Part shown: piece after piece, positions 1-7,468 of the stretch
Layout: every line of letters begins with the position of its first letter
How positions within the stretch are numbered: position 1 is the first letter of the stretch
Source: JBBQWZ01 sp043788745
GTDB lineage: Bacteria; Acidobacteriota; Terriglobia; Bryobacterales; Bryobacteraceae
Reading direction: 5' to 3'
DNA length: 33,922 nucleotides
Assembly: GCA_043788745.1 (NCBI GenBank)
Contig: JAYVTO010000010.1
Coordinates: forward strand, 1 to 33,922
Program-made: the position numbers and the translations under genes
Notes under the pieces: generated by a model
What the model was told of the DNA's origin: nothing
The model's database searches: none
The model's input: only the letters and a program-made list of their open reading frames with translations

Positions 1-538
1 CTCTTACGGGCAAACCAACGGAAACGGATGCAGTCTCCGCGGCGAAGCCACGCTGATGCGAATACCCGCCTGTTACCAAGGACACCGGCGCGTCAAATAC
101 AAGAACACGCGCAACAGAGCCGGGACGCGGGGTCGGTTGAAAACTCTTTATCGGAGTCAGGTGAGGAGCCAGACCGTTTTCATCCGGGTGCTGGACGCAC
201 GCCACGATGGGCCAATGAACGGCGCTCCTAAAAACTACTCCATGTAGCATAGCACAATCTGGCAAGCATTCCAAGTGCCAAATTGTTTTTCGGCCCGAAA
301 CGCCCGATCCGTCCTCTTCTGTCACGCTGCGAACCTGGTACTCGAATCCGCCGAGTCCGTATACCGAAATCCTATCGGCGCGAAACCCGTCCTCCAATAG
401 GGAGAAGTGAGAAAACACGCATATTGCCGTCCGCCCGGCATGTACCCCGGCGTTTGATGCCAGTGGCGTCCGAAACGTTTCATTTTCAGCAGACTCTCGT
501 ATACTGTAGGTCTGGAACGGCAAAACTCTCATTCAAAT
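1..538. other. Region without a recognisable gene
   Basis: I see no convincing gene here. Short open frames exist on the plus strand, one of them running in from the left edge to about 247, but none has a recognisable motif, start signal or family resemblance. A TATACT hexamer at 500-505 lies about 35 bases before the GTG start of the next gene and could be a -10 element. No good -35 partner is visible, so this is only a weak suggestion. Confidence 0.5.
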
Positions 539-2173
539 GTGCCCCGAACCGACGCCCGGGGACAGAATCGTATCACATTCGTCAAGTTTTTGCCCGTTGT
601 GGCCGCCAGCACGCTATTCATACTGCTAGGGTGCCTTCTTATTCCATACGCGGGAATTCAAAACGACGAGGCTCTCTTTGCGCTGCCTTTTTTCGGGACG
701 GCGCGTCCCGAAATGGCCCAGAGCATCTTCAAGCACCAAGTGCCGACGATGGTGATGAGCTACATTGGCGCTTTAAAAACATGGCTTTACGCGGGGGTCT
801 ATGCCGTCTGGAAGCCTGGTATTTGGAGTACGCGGCTGCCGATGGTCGTGGCCGGAGCTGTCACGATTTGGCTTTTCTATTTATTTCTCAATCAGATAGC
901 GGGCCGGCGGGCGGCTATTGCCGGCGCGCTGCTGTTGGCTACGGAGCCGACCTACCTGCTGACGACAACCTTCGACTGGGGTCCGACGGCCCTGCAGATT
1001 CTATTGATAACAAGCGCCTTGCTGGCTGCCGCGACGCGCCGTTATGGGCTCGCTTCGTTCCTGCTGGGCTTGGCGATGTGGAACAAAGCGATCCTTGCCT
1101 GGACGCTGGCGGGACTGGGCGTCGCTGTCTTGTTCGTTTTTCCAAGAGAGCTTTGGCGCGGACTCCGACGCCGGGGCGTCGCACTGGGCGTCCTGGCGGC
1201 TTTCGCGGCCGGAGCCTTCCTTCTTATTAGTTACAACGTGCGGAAGCCGATGAACACGTTCAATGGGAACGCGCGGCTGGCCGTTGCCAACATCGGGTCG
1301 AAATGGCAGCATGTCGTGCTGGCCGCCAATGGCTCCGGTCTATTTGGCTACATTACCGGGGAGGAGTGGATGGACAACCCCAAGGCGGCGACCGGCCTGA
1401 TCGCGCGTTGGGGTGGCGCATTGCGGGACAGGATCGGGGAACGGCGCAAGACGCTCGGCGTTTACGCGTTTGGGCTGGCGTTGCTCCTGACTCCCTGGTG
1501 GTGGCGTGCGCGGCGCGAGGATGCTCCGTTGGAGTTTGCGCGTCCGGGGACCGCGATCCTTTTTTCGCTCGTCACCTTGGTGGTTGCGTGGCTGATGATG
1601 GCGATGACGCAGGATGCGGGTGGCGCGGCGCACCACACGATCCTGCTATGGCCGTTTCCGATGCTGGTGGTCGCGGTTGGTCTGGCCTGGGGGCTACGGC
1701 CCGCTTGGATCTTCTGGCCCGTCGTTTCGGTTTTGCTGCTGGCGAACCTGCTGGTGATCAATCAATATCAAGTGCAGTTCGCGCGGAATGGCTCATCCGG
1801 GGTGTGGTCCGACGCAATTTTCGGATTGTCGGAAAGGTTGCCCGCGCTGGGGGCGGGGCATTATTACGTGATCGACTGGGGCATGGTGAACACGCTGGGG
1901 CTGTTGAACCAGGGCAAGCTGGCGCTGGTGGTCGCGAACGATCCGCTGATGTCGGACACGCCGTCGGCGGCGGAGCGGGAGTCGGTGGCGAAGATGCTGG
2001 CCGACAGCGGGGGCGTGTTCGTCTCTCATACGGAAGCGTATGAGGAGTTCAAAGGGACGACGAAGCGGTTGGCGAAGATCGCGGCGGAGTCGGGGTACGC
2101 GCGGGAATTGCTGCTGACGGTGCCGGATGCGAACGGGCGCGCCGTCTTCGAGGTCGCGCGGTTTCGGAAGTAG
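539..2173 (+). CDS. GT-C family membrane glycosyltransferase (PMT/ArnT-like, GT39-type)
   Basis: This 544-residue, very hydrophobic protein has the layout of GT-C glycosyltransferases that move a sugar from a lipid-phosphate donor in the membrane. A first membrane helix (about residues 14-38) is followed by an Asp-Glu pair (D43, E44) in the first extracytoplasmic loop, where this superfamily keeps its catalytic acid. Further helices follow at roughly 90-215 and 300-410. The last 140 residues are soluble. The start is a GTG with no clear Shine-Dalgarno sequence, so the exact N-terminus is uncertain. The acceptor and donor cannot be told. It stands alone ahead of a Uma2 gene, with 65 bases between them. 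A second, unrelated-looking GT-C type protein lies at 7465-9372. Confidence 0.8.
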   Translation: MPRTDARGQNRITFVKFLPVVAASTLFILLGCLLIPYAGIQNDEALFALPFFGTARPEMAQSIFKHQVPTMVMSYIGALKTWLYAGVYAVWKPGIWSTRLPMVVAGAVTIWLFYLFLNQIAGRRAAIAGALLLATEPTYLLTTTFDWGPTALQILLITSALLAAATRRYGLASFLLGLAMWNKAILAWTLAGLGVAVLFVFPRELWRGLRRRGVALGVLAAFAAGAFLLISYNVRKPMNTFNGNARLAVANIGSKWQHVVLAANGSGLFGYITGEEWMDNPKAATGLIARWGGALRDRIGERRKTLGVYAFGLALLLTPWWWRARREDAPLEFARPGTAILFSLVTLVVAWLMMAMTQDAGGAAHHTILLWPFPMLVVAVGLAWGLRPAWIFWPVVSVLLLANLLVINQYQVQFARNGSSGVWSDAIFGLSERLPALGAGHYYVIDWGMVNTLGLLNQGKLALVVANDPLMSDTPSAAERESVAKMLADSGGVFVSHTEAYEEFKGTTKRLAKIAAESGYARELLLTVPDANGRAVFEVARFRK

Positions 2174-2238
2174 ACGATGTTCGAGGTTGCGCGCGTCACA
2201 CGTCGCGCGGCACTGGTAGACTGCGGGAAGGGACTCAG

Positions 2239-2811
2239 ATGGCTTCCAGTCCAGTCACGAAACTCACCGAGGAGCAGTATCTGGCGCTCGAGCGCGCGGC
2301 CGAGACGCGAAGTGAATTCGTCGACGGCGAGATGTTCGCGATGTCTGGCGGTACGACGGGGCACGCGCGGCTGCAAAGCAATCTGCATGGCGAACTCTAT
2401 TCCGCGCTGCGTGATGGCGGCTGTCACGCCTATACTTCTGACTTCCGGGTCCGGACCGCATCCGGCGTGTTGACGTATCCCGACGTTTCGGTTGTCTGCG
2501 GCGACGCGAAACTCGCCGATAGCTACGCCGACACCTTGCTGAATCCGACGGTGCTGATCGAAGTGCTCTCCCCATCGACCGAAGGCTACGATCGCGGATT
2601 GAAGTTCCAGCATTACCGGACCATCGAGTCGCTGCGCGATTACTTACTGGTAGACCAAGGCAAGATCCGGGTCGAGCAGTTCACGCGGCAAAGCGACGGA
2701 ACCTGGACGTTTCGCGATTATTTGAACGAATCGGACGATGTCGTGATTGAGTCGATCGCGGTCCGCATATCGATGCGTCGGATTTACGCGGGCGTGGATG
2801 TGGGCGGGTAG
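2239..2811 (+). CDS. Uma2 family (DUF820) putative endonuclease
   Basis: The 190-residue product is a full-length Uma2/DUF820 protein, a family with a PD-(D/E)XK nuclease fold that is abundant in cyanobacteria and Acidobacteria and has little known function. It shows the family landmarks: the N-terminal TEEQYLALERAAE helix, the DGEMFAMSGG turn, the YPDVSVVCGD strand carrying the candidate catalytic Asp, the LIEVLSPSTE strand with the candidate Glu, and GLKFQHYR. The ATG at 2239 is preceded by a good GGAAGG ribosome site. A paralogue at 9461-10032 is broken by a frameshift. The role (nuclease, toxin-like or mobile-element related) is not known. Confidence 0.88.
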   Translation: MASSPVTKLTEEQYLALERAAETRSEFVDGEMFAMSGGTTGHARLQSNLHGELYSALRDGGCHAYTSDFRVRTASGVLTYPDVSVVCGDAKLADSYADTLLNPTVLIEVLSPSTEGYDRGLKFQHYRTIESLRDYLLVDQGKIRVEQFTRQSDGTWTFRDYLNESDDVVIESIAVRISMRRIYAGVDVGG

Positions 2812-2955
2812 AGGCCGCATCTCTTACGAGTGCTCGTCGAGCGGGACAGCCGCCTCCGGCTCAGGAGTGTACTCGAGGAGTCGCTCCAGCGCCCGCAGCG
2901 TAGGCCCGTCTCCGGACAACGGGCTCGACGATCACACTTTCATCGAAATAAGGTG

Positions 2956-3091
2956 GATGGCAGTTCGAGACAGAGTCGATCTCTCGCGAATCGCTGTGGT
3001 ACCGGGCCAGCGTTCTGGGCAGCCGTGCGTGCGAGGCCTTCGTGTCACGGTGTGGGATGTGGTCTACTGCGAACGCGGATCAAGCTCTTGA
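2956..3091 (+). pseudogene. Truncated DUF433 (VapB45-like) antitoxin
   Basis: The 44 codons encode LSRIAVVPGQRSGQPCVRGL followed by RVTVWDVV, which is the N-terminal half of a DUF433 protein, a small helix-turn-helix antitoxin family usually near 75 residues. Family members continue with a second helical half after the WDVL position. Here the frame ends eight codons later, and no good continuation is evident in the other two frames. The gene therefore seems cut short by a frameshift or deletion. It sits head-on to the hicBA pair at 3165-3621, and no PIN-type partner toxin is visible nearby. Confidence 0.55.
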
Positions 3092-3164
3092 AGGGTGTGT
3101 CCAGATGCGAACACCGGCATTCACGGCGCTGGGTTTCCTTTGCGCCAAGCCGTTGGCGAAATTG

Positions 3165-3374
3165 TTACGCGAACAAGAGCCGCCCTTTCGGCTCCGGAAT
3201 CTGGCGTCCAAGTTCGCGGGCGGTTTCGATCCACTCAGCGATCACGATTTCGACGTTCGCGAGCGCTTCCTGGCGCGTCGCGCCATCCGCAGCACAACCG
3301 GCAAGCTCGGGGACCTCGGCGATGAACGCGTCGTCCTCGTTGCTCCAATACAAAATCACTTCGTACTTGGTCAT
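3165..3374 (-). CDS. hicB: HicB family antitoxin
   Basis: The 69-residue protein has the compact HicB fold: an N-terminal strand (MTKYEVILYWSNEDDAFIAE), then VPELAGCAADGATRQEALAN and a helix ending in a Pro-rich tail. This is the normal length for HicB proteins that lack a separate DNA-binding extension. HicB neutralises the mRNA-cleaving toxin HicA. The ATG at 3374 overlaps the hicA stop in an ATGA arrangement, so hicA is upstream and the two were built as a coupled pair. Because hicA is frameshifted, this antitoxin may have no active partner at this locus. Confidence 0.85.
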   Translation of the reverse strand: MTKYEVILYWSNEDDAFIAEVPELAGCAADGATRQEALANVEIVIAEWIETARELGRQIPEPKGRLLFA

Positions 3375-3621
3375 TCGGCCCCATCTGTAAGTTTATACCG
3401 AATGAGCATTTTTCGGACCTGTTTGACCTGATACGGCTTGGCCGACGCGCCACTCGGCTGTAGGTTCAGGATTTCCGTGACATCGTTTCTACTGAAGATG
3501 TGGTGGCTTCCCCTGGTCCGCTCAGCGAATCCAAGTCGCAGAAGAAGATTTTGCAAGTCGGCAACCGAATGTTCCCGTCGGACGTACCTCGGAGCACTTG
3601 CAGGAGAATCGAATCGGCCAC
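3371..3621 (-). pseudogene. hicA: HicA family mRNA interferase, frameshifted
   Basis: Two frames together spell one HicA protein. From a GTG at about 3621 the first frame reads ADSILLQVLRGTSDGNIR, the usual N-terminal stretch of this HicA subfamily. The second frame reads VADLQNLLLRLGF, then ERTRGSHHIFSRNDV and NLQPSGASAKPYQVKQVRKM. Loss of one base near 3565 explains the switch. The GSHHIF motif carries the catalytic His of the double-stranded-RNA-binding-like fold. The second frame is also open upstream to 3706, but those residues do not look like HicA. The stop overlaps hicB. Either the toxin has been inactivated or the base was lost in sequencing. Confidence 0.7.
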
Positions 3622-4066
3622 GTCCGATTGTAACGGCGTGGAGCGGCCGCATTGCCGCCGGTCTGGATGTACTCCCCAACTGCAAGCGGCACGGGTGAGG
3701 AAGCACTGATCAGTCGAGGACCGATCTCCATCTATTCGCGTCAGGCAGTAATGCCTCCCGGCGTCGAGAGTGTGTTCCGGACGTCTCCCGAAGACTACTG
3801 CCGTTTGTGCGCGGAAAGCGGCATCTCGCCGATCTCGGCGGAACCACGATGGCAGCCGTCACGGATGCGCTCAATCCGGAACCGGTTGTGAGATGGAGCA
3901 GTCTCGATCAACTACACGTGTAGTGCGTCTCAAATTCCACGCAGCATAGTGTCCCCTCCCTTACGGTCGGGGTTCAGTGCTATCAGTGCTATCAGTGCGT
4001 TAGGCGGCGCCGACGTGCGATTGGGTCACATCTAGGACATGCGCCGCACTACACCAGCATTGAAAC
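3622..4066. other. Gap without a gene; short 9-base tandem repeat
   Basis: No open frame here resembles a gene. At 3975-4001 the unit CAGTGCTAT occurs twice exactly and a third time as CAGTGCGTT, a small tandem repeat. The gap separates the leftward hicA promoter side from the 3' end of the leftward DUF885 gene. Confidence 0.5.
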
Positions 4067-5779
4067 CTACGGGAGCGCATAAAACCGCCACGTTGACTTC
4101 GCCTCCGGGCTTAGCTTCTGGCCGGTGAGCGCGGCTCGCATCAGTTCTACTGGAATTCGATTCTGCTGGAGAATCGCGTCATGGAACTGGCGGTTTGTCA
4201 TTTTTCCGGTTTCGACGAGATCGCGATGGAGTTGGCGGATTTGCAGGCCTCCGATCAGGTAGGCGCATTGATAGAGCGGCGAATACGAGCCTCCGAAGGA
4301 CCGGCGGACTTCCCCTTCGGCGGTGGATCGCTCGTGACCCACTTGCTCGACGAGGAGGTCGATGCATTGCTCCGGCGTCATTTTGCCGAGGTGGAAGCTG
4401 AGCGAAAACTTGATGCGGGCGGAGCGGTGCATGCGCCAGAAGAGGGCCCCGATGCGTTGTTCGGGGGTCTTGGTGAAGCCTAGGTCCCAGAGGAGAAGTT
4501 CCCAGTAGAGGGCTCCGCCTTCGGTGGCAAAGGGAGTTCCGAAGGGGCGGCGGTATTCGCGGTAGCGCGCGTGCAGAAAGCCTTGGAGATGATGGCCGGG
4601 AATCAATTCGTGAAACACGGTGGCGCGCGAAAAGTAGATATTGTTTCCGCGTAGGCTCATCAGTTTTGCCTCGTGCGCCATGTCTTCGGTTGGGTACGAG
4701 ACCTGAATGGTTTCGCCGCCGAGGAAGAACGGGTTGACGAGTTGGCGCGCGGGCGACATCATGGTCATGCGATACGTCTCTTTTGCGAGCGCGGGAACGG
4801 TGACGAGGTCGTTCGTCTCCACGTAGTCGATGGCTTCTTCGGCGAGCTGCTTGATGAGTTCCGGCTGTTTGCCGGGCTCGACGTGCATCTCTTTCACCTT
4901 CTCCAGCGCGTCGCGCCAATTGTCGAAGCCCATTTCCTTCGCAGCGCGGACCATCTCCTTGCGGCACCATTCCATCTCCTTGTCGGCGATGGCGACCATC
5001 TCTTCGGGCGTGTAGGGAATCCACTCGCGTTGCAGTTCGACGGCAAGGGCCTCGCGGCCGATGGGCGATCCGACGATGGCGGTCTCGTCGCCCGCCTTCA
5101 CGCCGGCAATGCGCTCGCGGAGCAGCGTGGAGTAGGTTTTGAGCCCGGCGTCCACGGTTTTGTAGGGTTCGGAATTCCACCAGGTGAAGAGCGGATCGTA
5201 GCCGTTGTAGAACTTGAACCAGGTGCCGAGGGTCTTGCGGAGATCCTCAATCGACACCGACGCGTCGTTCGCGAGCGTCTTGGCGGGGAGCACTTCCTTC
5301 TTCGCGATCGCCTGCTGCATCTTCGAGGTCTGTGCGTCGATCTGCTTGCGGACCGCGGTCAGCAGGGTCGCCGCCGCCTTGGGGTCGAACTTGGTCAGAC
5401 TGCGGCGTGCGTCTTCAAGCGCGACGAGTTGTTGATAGTACGGCGCGAGCGTTTCGATCCCGGCCTGACGCTTGGCGTCGACATCGAGCTTTTGCAGTCC
5501 GCTGCGCAGGTCGCTCGCGAGCAACAGGTAGTCGACTTGGCCGTCCATCGAGAGCTTATCGAATGCCGTTTTCAGAAGCCGCACCTGCCATTCGCCGTAG
5601 AAGGCGCGCAGGCGCGTTCGGCGGATGGGCGATTCGTTGATCGCATATTGGCGCTGGAGAATCGCGCGGTCCGAGATGTAGAGATCGATGAGAGGGCGGA
5701 GTTCGCTGCCGGTCGGCGGCGGAGCCGGCTGGGCGCGCAGGGAGAGTGCGGCGAGGGAAAGAACGAACAGGAAGCGCAT
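4067..5779 (-). CDS. DUF885 family exported metallopeptidase-like protein
   Basis: The 570-residue protein begins with a signal peptide (MRFLFVLSLAALSLRAQP, cleavage near residue 17), so it is probably exported. The rest matches the DUF885 family in length and layout, with a largely helical N-terminal half and a zinc-peptidase-like motif HELIPGHHLQ at 390-399. This motif is the HExxH-type signature of the family, with a further Glu at 420 (ATEGGALYWE) as a candidate third ligand. DUF885 proteins are thought to be peptidases related to gluzincins, but substrates are mostly unknown. It is a single gene, with the vapBC pair upstream on the same strand 43 bases away. Confidence 0.85.
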   Translation of the reverse strand: MRFLFVLSLAALSLRAQPAPPPTGSELRPLIDLYISDRAILQRQYAINESPIRRTRLRAFYGEWQVRLLKTAFDKLSMDGQVDYLLLASDLRSGLQKLDVDAKRQAGIETLAPYYQQLVALEDARRSLTKFDPKAAATLLTAVRKQIDAQTSKMQQAIAKKEVLPAKTLANDASVSIEDLRKTLGTWFKFYNGYDPLFTWWNSEPYKTVDAGLKTYSTLLRERIAGVKAGDETAIVGSPIGREALAVELQREWIPYTPEEMVAIADKEMEWCRKEMVRAAKEMGFDNWRDALEKVKEMHVEPGKQPELIKQLAEEAIDYVETNDLVTVPALAKETYRMTMMSPARQLVNPFFLGGETIQVSYPTEDMAHEAKLMSLRGNNIYFSRATVFHELIPGHHLQGFLHARYREYRRPFGTPFATEGGALYWELLLWDLGFTKTPEQRIGALFWRMHRSARIKFSLSFHLGKMTPEQCIDLLVEQVGHERSTAEGEVRRSFGGSYSPLYQCAYLIGGLQIRQLHRDLVETGKMTNRQFHDAILQQNRIPVELMRAALTGQKLSPEAKSTWRFYALP

Positions 5780-5822
5780 CGAAACTAAGCTAGCGCATGC
5801 GACTCGTTGTGTGCAGATGTCG

Positions 5823-6239
5823 TTAGACGCGGGTGGAAGGCGTCATCCAGTTTTCAACTTTCAACTTCGGGACGCGGACAAACTCGCGGGTGTTGTTTGT
5901 TACGAGAATCGCGCCTAGACTTTGCGCGTGCGCGGCAATCAGAAGATCGAGCGGGCCGACGACCCGGCCCTCGCGCTCCAAGAGTGCGCGCAGCGTACTA
6001 TACGCTCGGGCAGCGCTGGCATCGAAGGCCAAAATCTCTAGAGGGATAAAGAACATCTCCAGGGCTCGCCGATTCTTTTCCGGATCCCCGCTTTTATCCG
6101 CGCCGTAGAAAAGCTCCGCAGCGGTGATCGACGAAATTACGATATCCCCAGGTTCTTCCCGCCGAAGGCGGCGGACCATGGCGGGCGACCGGCCGCGAAT
6201 CAGCTCGATGCAGATGTCCGTGTCAAGAACGTACTTCAC
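5823..6239 (-). CDS. vapC: VapC-type PIN-domain toxin
   Basis: The 138-residue protein is a complete PIN-domain ribonuclease. It opens with YVLDTDICIELIRG (acidic residue D6), has the AAEL helix with E42, GPLDLLIAAHA with D98, and ends in the typical LVTNNTREF segment (N116). These are the residues that hold Mg2+ in VapC toxins, which cut tRNA or rRNA to stop translation. The ATG at 6239 overlaps the vapB stop (ATGA), giving translational coupling. Unlike the other toxin-antitoxin genes in this window, both members look intact. Confidence 0.9.
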   Translation of the reverse strand: MKYVLDTDICIELIRGRSPAMVRRLRREEPGDIVISSITAAELFYGADKSGDPEKNRRALEMFFIPLEILAFDASAARAYSTLRALLEREGRVVGPLDLLIAAHAQSLGAILVTNNTREFVRVPKLKVENWMTPSTRV

Positions 6240-6472
6240 CGAAACGGATTCTTCCTCTTCTGCGGGACGGGCTGCACACGAGCGGCGGCAAAGTCGGGCG
6301 TGAAGAGAGCAAGACTTTCGATGAGCGAATCCCAGGCTCGCTCCATTGGCAAAAGAATTACGGCGTTCCCGACCTTGCGGATCTGCACCTCATTGCCCTC
6401 CATGCGGAATTCACGAGGCAGCCGAACCGCTTGACTTTGGCCGTTCCGAAAGAGTTTGGCAGTCTTCAGCAA
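6236..6472 (-). CDS. vapB: VapB-type AbrB-fold antitoxin
   Basis: The protein core reads KTAKLFRNGQSQAVRLPREF, the classic N-terminus of VapB antitoxins with a swapped-hairpin AbrB DNA-binding domain. The C-terminal tail would wrap around VapC. The frame is open to an ATG at 6523, but family members begin one or two residues before KTAKLF, so I place the start at TTG 6472 (or CTG 6469, which has GGAG six bases ahead). A further reason is that a perfect palindrome at 6494-6508, the probable operator, would otherwise lie inside the coding sequence. The stop overlaps vapC. Confidence 0.82.
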   Translation of the reverse strand: MLKTAKLFRNGQSQAVRLPREFRMEGNEVQIRKVGNAVILLPMERAWDSLIESLALFTPDFAAARVQPVPQKRKNPFR

Positions 6473-6493
6473 GGACTCCGAATGTCTCAAGTC

Positions 6494-6508
6494 TATACTG
6501 ACAGTATA
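6494..6508. promoter_or_regulatory. Palindromic operator of vapBC
   Basis: TATACTG-A-CAGTATA is a perfect inverted repeat with 7-base arms around one central base. It lies about 22 bases ahead of the proposed vapB start and itself contains TATACT, a good -10 hexamer on the minus strand. VapB/VapBC complexes typically repress their own promoter by binding such a site. The divergent gene at 6602 starts about 90 bases away, so the site could also influence it. Confidence 0.6.
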
Positions 6509-6601
6509 TACTAGCCGCGGCATGTCAGCTTGTCGCGCGGCCCTCCGGTGTGGAATCCTCTAGGAGGGTCTGAACCCGCTCTGTTCTTTGTGAGGTGATC
6601 G

Positions 6602-7468
6602 ATGTCGTGCAATCCCGATGTTCTCAAGAATGTTCCCCTCTTCGCCCTTCTCGATGACGACGAGACGGCGGTGCTGGCGAGCCAGGTTGAACTCAAGACG
6701 TTCGCAGCCAGACAGCGGATCTACAAGATGGGCGACACGGGCGGCATTGGCTACGTGTTGGTATCGGGCGGCGTTCGGATCACGACGATCGACGAGGATC
6801 AGCAGGAGGTGCTTGTCGACGAGCCGATGATGGGAGAGTTCTTCGGCTTCGCTTCCATGCTGGACGGCATGCCGCACCAAACCGGGGCACTTGCGATGGA
6901 AGAGTCGGTGTGCATCGAGATTGATCGCAACGACATCGCGGTGCTCTTGCAGCGAAAGCCGATGGCGGGCATGGATATGCTGACGGTGCTGGGCAAGCAG
7001 TTCCACGCGTCGCAACACTTGGTGCGCGCGCGAACGAACCGTAATCCGAACGATATGATCGAAGAGGAGTCGACGTTCGGCGACAGGCTCGCCGACGCCG
7101 TTGCGCGGTTCGGCGGTTCGTGGAGGTTCATCATCACCTTCGGCGCCATTTTGACCGTCTATACGTTGATCAATATCCTGCTCGGCGGGCGGGCGTGGGA
7201 TCCGTATCCGTTCATCCTGCTGAATCTGTTTTTGTCGATGCTCGCTGCAATTCAAGCGCCGGTCATCATGATGAGCCAGAACCGGCAGGATACGAAAGAC
7301 CGCCTGCGCGGCGAGCTCGACTTCGATGTGAACAAGCGCGCGGCGTCGGACATCCAGGGCCTGGCGCGCAAGATGAATTTGTTGAGCGATCAGCTTGGCG
7401 ACATCGACGAAATGTTGCGCGCCGGAAAGACGATCGTGCCGGACGGCAAGAAAGACACGAGCGCCTAA
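6602..7468 (+). CDS. Cyclic-nucleotide-binding domain fused to DUF1003 membrane domain
   Basis: The 288-residue protein has a cNMP-binding (CRP-like) beta-roll at about residues 10-125 and a DUF1003 domain at 150-270. The DUF1003 part has two membrane helices (about 175-193 and 203-224) and its hallmark DPYPFILLNL...QAPVIMMSQNRQ segment, followed by a coiled-coil-like tail. No DNA-binding helix-turn-helix follows the cNMP domain, so this is a membrane sensor rather than a CRP-type regulator. The phosphate-binding cassette is not canonical, so the ligand is uncertain. A GAGGTG ribosome site sits just before ATG 6602. Its TAA overlaps the stop of the opposing gene in a shared CTAA. Confidence 0.85.
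   Translation: MSCNPDVLKNVPLFALLDDDETAVLASQVELKTFAARQRIYKMGDTGGIGYVLVSGGVRITTIDEDQQEVLVDEPMMGEFFGFASMLDGMPHQTGALAMEESVCIEIDRNDIAVLLQRKPMAGMDMLTVLGKQFHASQHLVRARTNRNPNDMIEEESTFGDRLADAVARFGGSWRFIITFGAILTVYTLINILLGGRAWDPYPFILLNLFLSMLAAIQAPVIMMSQNRQDTKDRLRGELDFDVNKRAASDIQGLARKMNLLSDQLGDIDEMLRAGKTIVPDGKKDTSA

Noticed and set aside
4673..5788. Long plus-strand open frame opposite the DUF885 gene
   Set aside because: Composition is that of an antisense shadow, rich in Leu/Arg/Asp/Val, with no motif; the minus strand has a signal peptide and a HELIPGHH motif.
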